From: Acetobacter indonesiensis
Lineage (GTDB): Bacteria > Pseudomonadota > Alphaproteobacteria > Acetobacterales > Acetobacteraceae
Direction: 5' to 3'
Length of the DNA: 59,312 nucleotides
Assembly (NCBI RefSeq): GCF_000963945.1
Contig: NZ_BAMW01000092.1
Coordinates: forward strand, 1 to 59,312
The position numbers and the translations under genes were made by a program. This document shows, piece after piece, positions 16,573 to 24,392 of the stretch. How positions within the stretch are numbered: the stretch's first letter is position 1; every line of letters begins with the position of its first letter. Under the pieces are notes generated by a model. It was not told the origin of the DNA, did no database searches, and saw only the letters and a program-made list of their open reading frames with translations.

Positions 16573-17344
16573 GTGCCGACAATCCGGCCGTGGGATGCCG
16601 CACCCCTTCGTCGCGCCTACGCCGGGCTCGACCCTGCCGGTCTCGCCCAGGAATGGCTGCGACACAATCCGGCCTACCGGCGCGATCATGCCGCAACCAT
16701 GACGACGGGCAAGGTTGACGCCGAGGCATGGCGCGCTTTTGCCCGTCGCTGGGGGTTGCGTTTTCCCTGTCGATCCTGATCTCCCCGCCTGGCTTGCCCC
16801 CGCTTTCTGGGATCCGGACATCGCGCCGGAGGTCGCTGTGCGTGGCGACGGGGGTGACATTCTGTCCCGTCTCACGCCGTACGCGCGGGCACGACATGAC
16901 GGTCCCGATGGCATCCATCTCGTGCTGGACAGCGTAGCGGGTCCGCTGCGCCTTGTCATAGTCGTCGATCGGCAACCCGACGCGTCAGGAACCTGGTTCG
17001 TCATCGACGATAGGCACCTCGCGACCCGTCTGGCCTGCGTCGCGCGCTTCGGGCGCCTGCTCGTCGGCCAGGCGCCCGGTCCTCTTCCCTCCACCTTGCG
17101 CCTGAGTCCGCAGCAGAAACTCCGGCAGATTCGCATGCTCTGCATCGCCGAAGGCCGGCGCACGGGGGTGACAGTGCGCCGGATCGCGGCTGGTCTCTAT
17201 GGCGAGCGCATCCTGCACCTGTCCCGCAATGAATGGCGTGCCAGTTCATGGCACCGGGCTTTCTACCGCGACCTCGACGGCACCGGGTTCTACCTGAACG
17301 GCGGTCACATCGCTCTCCTTCAGGGGCTGAAGCAGGGGGGGTGA
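16573..17344 (+). pseudogene. DUF2285-family gene interrupted by a frameshift
   Basis: The N-terminal part (from GTG 16573, ribosome site GGGGAGGGGG) encodes a DUF6499-like segment with EWLRHNPAYRRDH and ARRWGLRFP. It then hits a stop near 16780. The rest continues in the +1 frame as VDPDLPAWLAPAFWDP and the DUF2285 domain (LRLSPQQKLRQIRMLCIAEG and a late AFYRDLDGTGFYLNGGH). Joining the two frames at TTTTCCC (about 16761-16767) restores a normal protein of about 256 aa, so one extra base is present. It may be a true mutation, a sequencing error or, less likely, a +1 programmed shift. The downstream frame alone has no good start. Confidence 0.75.
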
Positions 17345-17456
17345 CAGTCTGGCGGCCTGAACTTTGTCATCCCTCCCCAAGTCCCATTCTCCGGCAGCGT
17401 CCTCCCATGAGCCGCGACATTCCGCACGCGGCCCGATCCACCGGGAGGAAGACCCC

Positions 17457-17753
17457 ATGCGTGTCCAGCCGACACTGCCACCGCGCTATCTGCGCACCCC
17501 GGACGCGGCCAATTTCGTTGGCCTGTCCATCCGTACCCTCGAAAAACACCGGAGTTGCGGCACCGGTCCGCTCTACCGCCAGCTTGGCGGCCGGATCGTC
17601 TATGCCGTGGAAGACCTCTGCGCCTGGGCCGATCTGAACGTCCGGCTGTCCACCGGGGATGGTGGCGGCATTCCCATGCCATCCGATCCTCGCGCCTACA
17701 TCATCCGCTTGCAGGCGAAGGCCCGCAAGGCGCAGCGGAGTGCCGGACGATGA
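17457..17753 (+). CDS. AlpA/MerR-like helix-turn-helix DNA-binding protein
   Basis: The 98-aa protein has the compact winged-helix of AlpA/excisionase-type proteins: RYLRTPDAANFVGLSIRTLE, then a GPLYRQLGGRIVYAVEDLCA wing. Such proteins act as directionality factors or activators in mobile elements. ATG 17457 has the site GGGAGGAAGA; an upstream Met frame lacks family likeness. Its stop overlaps the repA start (ATGA), so it is translated together with RepA and may regulate it. Confidence 0.82.
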   Translation: MRVQPTLPPRYLRTPDAANFVGLSIRTLEKHRSCGTGPLYRQLGGRIVYAVEDLCAWADLNVRLSTGDGGGIPMPSDPRAYIIRLQAKARKAQRSAGR

Positions 17754-18823
17754 GGCCGGCCGCCGATAGCTGGCGCCAGCCCGACCGGCGCTTTGTTGTC
17801 ACGGGACCGGCACGACCCCGTGACATCCGTGATCTGATGGGGCGTCCGTTTTTCGCGCTGGGGCACATGGCGCGCCTTGAGCCTCTTCGCTACCGCTCGC
17901 GTCAGATGGAGATCGTTGTCGAAGCCTCGGCTCCTCTGGGCATGGCGACGATCCGGGACGCCGATATCCTGCTTTGGCTGACCGGCCAGATCGTCGATGC
18001 CCTCAATCATGATCTGTGGGTGTCGCGCCATGTGCGCTTCACGCCCTGGCGCCTGTTCCAGGATCTGGGATGGGCTGACGGCACCCACCAGTATCGCCGA
18101 CTTCATGGCGCCCTCGCGCGTCTGGCGGAAACACGCGTCACCACCAGCCTGCGGCAGGGGCCGGAGTGGCGCGAGAAGCCGTTCGCCTGGATCAGTGACG
18201 TCCGGATTTCCCGTGAGGATGGGGTAGCCCTGACCCTGCCGGACTGGCTCATGGAGATGGCCTGTGATCGCTCTCATGTCCTGAGCGTCGATCCCGCCTA
18301 TTTCCGCCTTTATGGCGGTCTGGAGCGGTGGCTTTACCGTCTGGCGCGCCGACATGCTGGTCGGCAGAAAGACGGGTGGCGTTTCGATCTTCGTGATCTT
18401 CATGCCCGGTCCGGCACCCTCTCTCCCTGGCGGAATTTCGTGATCGACGTCGCCGGCATTGTCCGTCGCCAAGTCGTCCCAGGTTACGACTGCAAGGTCA
18501 TTTATGGCGGAAAACAGCCAGTCCTGCGTATTTCTCCAACGGTATCATCCACCGGTTCTGTGGATAACCGTGTGAATCCTACCGTTGGTCAGGATGCGGA
18601 TCATACCATTGCTCACGGTGCGGAAATACCGTTGCTGACGGTGCAGAAAACGTCGCAATGCATTGTTTTCAAAAGCGGAATCAGCCCCGTAACTTATATA
18701 ACTAATATAATAACTTATTATGTAGGGGATTTCGGTCTTTTCGCTCCCCTTCCGGCCGCCCGGTCGGGACGTGGAGAAAAGGCTCGGGAAGCGGTCGCGG
18801 ATCGCCTGGTCGGTGTCCCATGA
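17750..18823 (+). CDS. repA: Replication initiator protein A (RepA)
   Basis: The 357-aa protein matches the plasmid replication initiator A family: GRPFFALGHMARLEPLRY near the start, TIRDADILLWLTGQI, then FTPWRLFQDLGW, a LPDWLMEMACDRSHVLSVDP segment and LYGGLERWLYRLARRHAG with a winged-helix character. It would bind the origin and start replication. The start overlaps the HTH gene stop, and its stop overlaps the DUF2840 gene (ATGA). The last ~95 codons look unlike a folded domain and their DNA carries iteron-like repeats, a perfect DnaA box and an AT-rich block, so the origin seems embedded in the gene. No parA follows, unlike many relatives. Confidence 0.9.
   Translation: MRPAADSWRQPDRRFVVTGPARPRDIRDLMGRPFFALGHMARLEPLRYRSRQMEIVVEASAPLGMATIRDADILLWLTGQIVDALNHDLWVSRHVRFTPWRLFQDLGWADGTHQYRRLHGALARLAETRVTTSLRQGPEWREKPFAWISDVRISREDGVALTLPDWLMEMACDRSHVLSVDPAYFRLYGGLERWLYRLARRHAGRQKDGWRFDLRDLHARSGTLSPWRNFVIDVAGIVRRQVVPGYDCKVIYGGKQPVLRISPTVSSTGSVDNRVNPTVGQDADHTIAHGAEIPLLTVQKTSQCIVFKSGISPVTYITNIITYYVGDFGLFAPLPAARSGRGEKAREAVADRLVGVP
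18537..18647. repeat. oriV: Iteron-like repeats inside repA (candidate oriV)
   Basis: Three direct 21-bp repeats at 18580-18600, 18604-18624 and 18627-18647 share the core TACCGTTGCTCACGG, with one to three mismatches each from the consensus. An inverted core CAACGGTA lies at 18537-18544. Spacing is 24 then 23 bp, about two helical turns, so a RepA array could bind one face. Each repeat also contains ACCGT-N5-ACGGT-like symmetry. Confidence 0.65.
18559..18567 (-). other. DnaA box
   Basis: TGTGGATAA is the exact complement of the consensus TTATCCACA. It sits between the inverted and direct iterons. Confidence 0.65.
18691..18724. other. AT-rich candidate unwinding element
   Basis: Thirty-four bases with only four G/C, including TAACTTAT-type repeats, in otherwise GC-rich DNA and still inside the repA frame. 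It follows the iterons by about 45 bases, the usual layout of an iteron origin. Confidence 0.6.
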
Positions 18824-19308
18824 CTGCCCGTTCTTTCCAGCCGAAGGGCGATGCCCTCACCACGGTCGAACTGACCTGGATCGAGAAGCGCATCGAACAC
18901 TGGATCCGCTTCGGGCATCCCGTCGAGGACCGCATTCTCGATCGTCGGCGCAGGCTGATGAGCTTCACGCCTGACAGCGTGTTCGCGTTCATCCGCTGGG
19001 CCGCGAACGATTTCGGCACCGTGGTGTCCTGCATCGACATCGTGCGGGCCGTGGGGGCTCAGGAATCCTGCCAGACGGTGCCCTTTGTGCGTCCCGGTGG
19101 TGAGAGTCTCTTGCGCCAGAGCGGCTGGCCAAAAGTGCGTCGAGTGCTGGCGGCGATCGACGGCGTGGAGGCGCTGGGGATCGATCCCACCGCTGCCTGT
19201 CCCGATCACTGGCGGCATCTGCATCACCGGCTCACGGCGGCCCAGGAGCCACGTCCCTATACGTGCGAGCGGCACCAGGCATGGCTGCGCAGGAGGGCCA
19301 TGTCATGA
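18820..19308 (+). CDS. DUF2840 protein of the transfer module
   Basis: The 162-aa protein fits DUF2840: VELTWIEKRIEHWIRFG near the start, RRRRLMSFTPDSVFAFIRW and the repeated aromatic/charged pattern to the end. Function is unknown. The family lies between repA/parA and traF in alphaproteobacterial ICEs, exactly as here, with ATGA overlaps on both sides showing operon coupling. No membrane segment is seen. Confidence 0.82.
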   Translation: MTARSFQPKGDALTTVELTWIEKRIEHWIRFGHPVEDRILDRRRRLMSFTPDSVFAFIRWAANDFGTVVSCIDIVRAVGAQESCQTVPFVRPGGESLLRQSGWPKVRRVLAAIDGVEALGIDPTAACPDHWRHLHHRLTAAQEPRPYTCERHQAWLRRRAMS

Positions 19309-19934
19309 CCCGGCGCGCCTGGCTTTTCACCTCGTATTTTGCCGTGCTCGGCGTGGGCGCCTCGCTGGCGTTTCATCCCACGCCGCGCTGGGTCTGGAAC
19401 GAGACAGCGAGTGTTCCGGTCGGGTTGTATCGCATCCAGCACACGGTTCCGGTGCGCGTCGGCGACATCGTTGCCATCCGCCTGCCGGAACGCGAGGCCA
19501 CGCTGCTGGCCACACGCGGCTACCTGCCGTTCGGCGTGCCGCTGCTCAAGCCTGTGGCAGCACTGGCGGGGCAAAGTGTCTGTCGCATCGGCGTCCACGT
19601 CACCATCGACGGTAAGGCGGCCGGCGATGCGAAGACCGTTGACCATCGGGGCCGCAAGCTGCCGGTCTGGCAGGGCTGCCAACGCATTGAACCGTGGCAG
19701 GTGTTCGTCATGAACGCCGCCGTGCCGACCAGTCTGGACGGGCGGTATTTCGGCATCCTGTCGATGGACACCGTCATCGGTCGCGCCGTGCCGGTTCATG
19801 TCCGCACAGGTGAGGCCGAGCCACCACCGCCGCATTTTCATCCCCTTCCGGAACCCGGCGCTCCGATCCGGGAGCAACCGCTTCTGGCGCCGCCCATGAT
19901 GCCCATGAAACCCGGTGAACCACCCATTCAATGA
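19305..19934 (+). CDS. traF: TraF, conjugative S26-family peptidase
   Basis: The 209-aa protein is a TraF-type signal peptidase: one N-terminal membrane helix, the catalytic serine in ETASVPVGLY (Ser36), the general-base lysine in LLKPVAALAG (Lys82) and a late GRYFGILSMDTVIGRAVPV segment. In RP4 TraF cyclises the TrbC pilin after processing, so it should mature the TrbC encoded at 39682. The ATG overlaps the DUF2840 stop. The Pro-rich C-terminal tail is longer than in RP4 TraF. Confidence 0.92.
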   Translation: MTRRAWLFTSYFAVLGVGASLAFHPTPRWVWNETASVPVGLYRIQHTVPVRVGDIVAIRLPEREATLLATRGYLPFGVPLLKPVAALAGQSVCRIGVHVTIDGKAAGDAKTVDHRGRKLPVWQGCQRIEPWQVFVMNAAVPTSLDGRYFGILSMDTVIGRAVPVHVRTGEAEPPPPHFHPLPEPGAPIREQPLLAPPMMPMKPGEPPIQ

Positions 19935-19980
19935 TGGGCGCCAGCCATTGAATTTTCATACTCCCGAAAGGACTTCTCTC

Positions 19981-20322
19981 ATGAGCCAGATCGGTTTTTT
20001 CACCCGGACGTCGGATGGTTTCGCCGGACGGGTGCGCACCCTGTCGCTGGATGCCGAACTGACGTTTGTGCCAGCGGAAAGCAATGGCGCGGAACATGCA
20101 CCCGATTATCGCATCCATCTCGGTGAAGGCGATTCAGCATTGGAGATCGGTGCCGGGTGGAAACGCACCGGGGAACGTGCCGGCGAGTATGTATCCGTGG
20201 TTCTGGACGATCCCTCGTTCATGCAGCCAATCCGCGCCACGCTGTTCCAGGCCGGGCGCGGCGGGCGTGAGTGGCAACTGGTCTGGAACCGGTCTGCAAA
20301 ACGTCCGGGAGGTCGGGAATGA
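19981..20322 (+). CDS. DUF736 family protein (second copy)
   Basis: This 113-aa protein has the DUF736 plan (MSQIGFFTRTSDGFAGRV, PDYRIHLGEGDSALEIGAGW, VLDDPSFMQPIRATLF) but is clearly diverged from the copy at 15218. It has a ribosome site GAAAGGA and overlaps the transglycosylase start (ATGA), so it belongs to the transfer operon. Function is unknown. Confidence 0.9.
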   Translation: MSQIGFFTRTSDGFAGRVRTLSLDAELTFVPAESNGAEHAPDYRIHLGEGDSALEIGAGWKRTGERAGEYVSVVLDDPSFMQPIRATLFQAGRGGREWQLVWNRSAKRPGGRE

Positions 20323-20990
20323 ACACCCGGTTTTTCATGTCCGCCGGCGTGTTGGCCGTGCTCGCGCTGCCGCTCTCGCCCGTCCCTGTTCATGCCCAGG
20401 ATTTCGACTATCTGGTGCGACAGGCGGCGGCACGGAATGCGATCCCGGCGACGTGGGTGCGGGCCGTCCTCCATGCCGAAAGTGCCGGTGATCCACATGC
20501 GGTTTCCGCCGCCGGTGCAATGGGGCTGATGCAACTCATGCCGGACACATGGAAGGATGTCCGGCGAACGCTCAATCTGGGGGCCGATCCTTTCGATCCG
20601 CACGACAATATTGCGGCTGGTGCAGCCTATCTGCGATGGCTGCATGACCGCTACGGCGATGCAGGATTTCTCGCCGCCTACAACGTCGGTCCCGGTCGTT
20701 ATGACGATCATCTGGCGACCGGCAGGCCATTGCCTGGCGAGACGGTCTCTTACGTGGAATTTGTCAAACGGCTGATGAAAACCCCATCGTCTGACCTCCA
20801 TCTTCCCATTTCTTTTTTGTCCTTTCCGGCTCGTTCCTGGATGACGTCTGCGCTCTTCGTTTCAGGCCAGTCCGATGCGTTTCGAGCACCCACGGCACGT
20901 CATGTTACTGCTCCCGACGACCTCTTCGCAGGGCATGCCGGGGAGAGGTCCGGCATGGTCCCGCTGAGGGGAGCGGATCAGGTCCAGTGA
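20319..20990 (+). CDS. Lytic transglycosylase of the transfer apparatus
   Basis: The 223-aa protein has a signal peptide ending near residue 26 (PVHA-QD) and an SLT domain: catalytic Glu54 in VLHAESAGDPHAV, the GAMGLMQLMP motif (67-75), NIAAGAAYLRWL and AAYNVGPGRYD. It would cut peptidoglycan locally to let the Trb channel cross the cell wall (VirB1-like role). The C-terminal ~70 residues after the domain are not conserved. It overlaps the DUF736 stop. Confidence 0.92.
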   Translation: MNTRFFMSAGVLAVLALPLSPVPVHAQDFDYLVRQAAARNAIPATWVRAVLHAESAGDPHAVSAAGAMGLMQLMPDTWKDVRRTLNLGADPFDPHDNIAAGAAYLRWLHDRYGDAGFLAAYNVGPGRYDDHLATGRPLPGETVSYVEFVKRLMKTPSSDLHLPISFLSFPARSWMTSALFVSGQSDAFRAPTARHVTAPDDLFAGHAGERSGMVPLRGADQVQ

Positions 20991-20996
20991 GGCGTG

Positions 20997-21134
20997 AAAA
21001 CCCCGGAAAAAGGGCAGAAAAAGTTAGGGCTGGATAAAAGGCCGCACATCGCGGCTCGGTTGGGTTGGCTGTTTTCCGGGGTTTTTTAGGTCTCGTTGCG
21101 AGGTGCCTAGATTTTCCGCACCTCGCGGCTAGGT
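20997..21134. other. oriT: oriT-like segment upstream of the relaxase gene
   Basis: The 194-bp gap before the relaxase holds a perfect 14-bp inverted repeat (AAAACCCCGGAAAA, 20997-21010, and its complement, 21072-21085), a 9-bp hairpin GCGAGGTGC/GCACCTCGC (21098-21106, 21118-21126) and two near-identical 19-bp direct repeats (21042-21060 and 21116-21134, starting CCGCAC and ending CGGCTNGGT). Such nested repeats beside a relaxase gene are typical of a transfer origin. The nick site cannot be assigned. Confidence 0.55.
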
Positions 21135-21184
21135 ATCATCTCTTTGATCCGGCGCGATCTTTCGCGCGGTGCAGGGCATTTTCC

Positions 21185-22924
21185 ATGAACGGGGATGAGG
21201 AATTCCGGGTCCGGCCAGGGCGCATCCGCTCCACCCGCGCCCGGCAGGCGCGGCCTTTCGTGACGCAGGTGCTGGCGTCGGTGCAGCGGGCCGGAGGCAG
21301 GGTGTCCCGCGCGGGGAAAATCAGTGCCGGGCGTCGCTCCAGTTTCGGGCGCGGGAGGGCCGCCGCCCATGCGGCTAATCGCCTGCTGACCAGCCGCTCG
21401 CGGGGCGTCGTCATCAAGGCGCGCGTCGTCCGGCATGTCCCGCGCGCCACACCGCTGGCGGCACACCTGCGGTATCTCCGCCGGGAGGGCGTGACGCGGG
21501 ACGGGGAGGATGCCCACCTGTTCGGCAAGGACAGCGATGACATCCGCGCCTCGGACTTCGCGGCACGATGCGACGGCGACCGCCACCATTTCCGCTTTAT
21601 TGTCTCCCCGGAGGACGCGCCGGAGATGTCGGATCTTCGGGCTTTCTCCCGCGATCTGATGGGGCAGATGGAGTCCGATCTTGGCACGAAAATCGACTGG
21701 GTCGCCGTCGATCACTGGAACACCGCGCATCCTCATCTGCATGTCATTGTCCGGGGCGTCGCCGAGGACGGTTCAGACCTGGTGATCGCGCGCGATTACA
21801 TCCGCGAAGGCATGCGTGCCCGTGCCCAGGATCTTGTGACGCTGGAACTCGGGCCACGCACCGATCGCGATATTCATCAGGCGGTCGAGCGGCAGGTGAA
21901 TGCCGACCGCTGGACCCAGCTTGACCGCCAGCTTCAAAGGGACGCCGGAGAAGATGGTGTCATCGCTCTGGGGCGTGCGCCGGGCGAAACCCCGGACGCC
22001 TTCGCCACCGTGAAGCTGGGCCGGTTGCGCCGTCTGGAGACTATGGGGCTGGCGCACCAGGTCGGGCCGGATCGCTGGCGGATGGACGAAGGTGCGGAGG
22101 CGACGCTGCGGGAGATCAGCGAGCGCAACGATATCATCAAACGGATCCACCGGGGCCTGGCGGAGCAGAAAATCGACCGCGCGGCATCCTCCTGGGTCAT
22201 GGCCGCCGAGGACACCACCGATCCCGTCATCGGCCGGCTGGTCGATCGGGGCCTCGACGATGAGCTGCGTGGCACGGCCTATGCGGTGATCGACGGGATT
22301 GATGGACGCACGCACCATGTCCGCCTGCCGCACCTCGAAGCCGCATGTGATGGGGCAGTCGGTTCCATCGTGGAACTGCGGCGTTTCACCGACAAAGGGG
22401 GACGTGACCGTGTCGCGCTGGCCGTGCGCTCGGACGTCACGCTGGAGCGGCAGATGACGGCGGAGGGTGCCACCTGGCTCGACCGGCAGGCCATCGCGCG
22501 GGAGCCTCTTGCCCTAGCGTCCACCGGGTTCGGTGCCGAGGTGAAAGAGGCGATGGAAAAACGCTCGGATCATCTGGTGGAGCAGGGTCTGGCCAGCCGC
22601 GAGGGCGGGGGCATCCGTTATGCGCGGAACCTGATCGCCACGCTGCGCCAGCGGGAGCTGGATGCGCTGGGCCGGAGCCTTGCCGGGACGTCAGGGATAC
22701 CGTTCCGGCGGAGCGGGGAGGGCGATCCCGTTACCGGCACCTATCGCCAGCGTTTCAACCTGGCGTCGGGGCGCTTCGCCATGATCGACGACGGGTTGGG
22801 CTTCGAACTGGTGCCGTGGTCGCCGTCGCTTGAAAAACAGCGAGGGCGGGAGGTATCGGGCATCATGTGCGGCGATGGGGGGATCGACTGGTCGTTTGCG
22901 CGGAAACGCGGGCTGGGTCTATGA
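21185..22924 (+). CDS. Relaxase/mobilisation nuclease with DUF3363 domain
   Basis: The 579-aa protein has an N-terminal relaxase domain with the metal-binding histidine motif DHWNTAHPHLHVIVRG (His182, His184, His186), the strand HHFRFIVSPEDA before it and a DUF3363 C-terminal region. It should nick oriT and lead the DNA strand to TraG and the Trb channel (VirD2/RlxS type). Candidate nucleophile tyrosines lie near residue 97. I used ATG 21185; the open frame extends to the oriT-like repeats without homology. Confidence 0.88.
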   Translation: MNGDEEFRVRPGRIRSTRARQARPFVTQVLASVQRAGGRVSRAGKISAGRRSSFGRGRAAAHAANRLLTSRSRGVVIKARVVRHVPRATPLAAHLRYLRREGVTRDGEDAHLFGKDSDDIRASDFAARCDGDRHHFRFIVSPEDAPEMSDLRAFSRDLMGQMESDLGTKIDWVAVDHWNTAHPHLHVIVRGVAEDGSDLVIARDYIREGMRARAQDLVTLELGPRTDRDIHQAVERQVNADRWTQLDRQLQRDAGEDGVIALGRAPGETPDAFATVKLGRLRRLETMGLAHQVGPDRWRMDEGAEATLREISERNDIIKRIHRGLAEQKIDRAASSWVMAAEDTTDPVIGRLVDRGLDDELRGTAYAVIDGIDGRTHHVRLPHLEAACDGAVGSIVELRRFTDKGGRDRVALAVRSDVTLERQMTAEGATWLDRQAIAREPLALASTGFGAEVKEAMEKRSDHLVEQGLASREGGGIRYARNLIATLRQRELDALGRSLAGTSGIPFRRSGEGDPVTGTYRQRFNLASGRFAMIDDGLGFELVPWSPSLEKQRGREVSGIMCGDGGIDWSFARKRGLGL

Positions 22925-22956
22925 CCGCGAAGGCTGGAAAGCAGGCTTCCGAACCG

Positions 22957-23712
22957 TCACCCCGCTTCCCCCATCATATCCCGCGCATGGTTGGCGAGAC
23001 GATGCAGATCTCCGTCAGGCGTGTCTGCGACCATGCTGATCCCGAGCCCGTCCTGCGCCCAGATATAGCCCGGTATCTGCCGCATCGGGCGCATCGGAGC
23101 CGTCATGTCATGGCCGTACATGGGCCGCACGAACAGGGAAATCCGGCTGCCATTGCCGTCCTTGTAGAAAAAGACGCAGGCCGGACCATGATCCGTCGTG
23201 ACCAGTTGTCCGCCTGTAAGCTGATAGCCTGCCGCCGACAGGTCTGGGGGGCGAACCGGTCGCCCGAGTGTACGCCCACCCCACGCTGCCAGTTGCGCGA
23301 CATTGCCTTTCGCGATCGTGCTGCCCTTACCGGCGTCATGCACGATCACCGCCTCCCGCTCGACCGAGGCCAGGCCGAGGGGCACTTCCCGGTCACGAAG
23401 CATCCATCCGCTCCCCAGTCCCAGAGACAGGGCCAGCGCAACGGACGCCGCCATCTGCGGCAGGCTGAAACGACGGACTCTGCGCTGTTTCAGCCGGGCG
23501 ATGTCAAACCGTGCTGGTACGGGCTGCCGGAGTTCGGCATCCATCGTCGCCCGCAATAGATCGCGTTCCGCACGCCATGCCGTGACCCGCATTCGTGCAT
23601 CGGGATTGGTATCCAGCCATGCCTCCACGGTTCTCCGCCGTTCGGGAGACAGAAGTTCATCGATCCAGGCCTGAAGATCGTCCTCGGTCACGGGGCGGTC
23701 GGGCCGTGTCAT
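22957..23712 (-). CDS. Anti-sigma factor, membrane-anchored
   Basis: The 251-aa protein has an N-terminal cytosolic region (VTEDDLQAWIDELLSPERRR), one membrane helix at about residues 84-105 (FSLPQMAASVALALSLGLGS) and a periplasmic domain. It overlaps the ECF sigma gene (ATGA), the standard layout for a sigma/anti-sigma pair. The N-terminal zinc-binding His-Cys motif of classical ZAS proteins is not apparent. It would hold the sigma factor until a signal, probably oxidative, is received. Confidence 0.85.
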   Translation of the reverse strand: MTRPDRPVTEDDLQAWIDELLSPERRRTVEAWLDTNPDARMRVTAWRAERDLLRATMDAELRQPVPARFDIARLKQRRVRRFSLPQMAASVALALSLGLGSGWMLRDREVPLGLASVEREAVIVHDAGKGSTIAKGNVAQLAAWGGRTLGRPVRPPDLSAAGYQLTGGQLVTTDHGPACVFFYKDGNGSRISLFVRPMYGHDMTAPMRPMRQIPGYIWAQDGLGISMVADTPDGDLHRLANHARDMMGEAG

Positions 23713-24215
23713 TTTACCCTCCTGAGCATAGGCCGTTCTTCATGGCCGACAAGCTGGTGCAATGCCGTCCTGGCTCGCGACAGCCGGGACATCACGGTGC
23801 CCACCGGCACCCCCAGTATGTCCGCGACCGTTGCGTATTCTAGCCCTTCGACACCGACCAGCATCAGTACCTGCCGGTGGTCATCGGAAAGGTGTTCGAA
23901 AGCGTCGGCCACTTCCTTCCATTCCAGATGGGGAATCTGTCCCGCCTCCTGCATCGGTTCCGGATCAGTTGTTTCCATGAAGGGAATAAGACGCCGCAAA
24001 CGCCGCCAATGGCTGACATTGAGGTTATAGGCGATGGTGAACAGCCAGGGCCGCAGGTCCGACCGGCCACGCACCTGATGCATCCGGGTCAGGGCGCGCT
24101 CCAGACAGTCCTGCACCAGATCATCGGCCTGATGCGGGTCGCGTGTCAGCACGCGGGCATACCGTCTCAGGGCCGGTATGGCGTTCTGTAACCTGCTGTC
24201 ATCACCGTCGTTCAA
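23709..24215 (-). CDS. ECF-type RNA polymerase sigma factor
   Basis: The protein (~168 aa) contains sigma region 2 (YARVLTRDPHQADDLVQDCL, WLFTIAYNLNVSHWRR) and region 4 (HLSDDHRQVLMLVGVEGLEY, VPVGTVMSRLSRARTAL). The open frame extends upstream to about 24380, but a promoter-like pair (24258-24285) would start transcripts near 24250, so the real start is downstream; TTG 24215 is my best choice and uncertain. It likely drives its own operon and the divergent catalase gene, because both have the same -35 and -10 elements. Confidence 0.85.
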   Translation of the reverse strand: MNDGDDSRLQNAIPALRRYARVLTRDPHQADDLVQDCLERALTRMHQVRGRSDLRPWLFTIAYNLNVSHWRRLRRLIPFMETTDPEPMQEAGQIPHLEWKEVADAFEHLSDDHRQVLMLVGVEGLEYATVADILGVPVGTVMSRLSRARTALHQLVGHEERPMLRRVK

Positions 24216-24257
24216 TCCTGCCCGTGCCTCATATGGTTTCCGGTATCGCTGCTGATG

Positions 24258-24285
24258 AAGACGCTCCTGGCGTCTGTTTATTCCC
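24258..24285 (-). promoter_or_regulatory. ECF-type promoter of the sigma/anti-sigma operon
   Basis: On the minus strand, GGGAATA (24285-24279), 15 bases, then CGTCTT (24263-24258). The same two blocks occur on the plus strand before the catalase gene. Confidence 0.6.
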
Positions 24286-24333
24286 GCCCGAACAGGGCGA
24301 CCGCAAAATATTTCGCAAAGGACGCCGCACGAA

Positions 24334-24362
24334 GGGAATAGATCCGTTCTCGAGCGCGTCTT
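24334..24362 (+). promoter_or_regulatory. ECF-type promoter of the catalase operon
   Basis: GGGAATA (24334-24340), 16 bases, then CGTCTT (24357-24362), 30 bases before the catalase start. It mirrors the promoter at 24258-24285. Confidence 0.6.
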
Positions 24363-24392
24363 GCCATCAGACGCTTTCAAAGGATCGAAACC

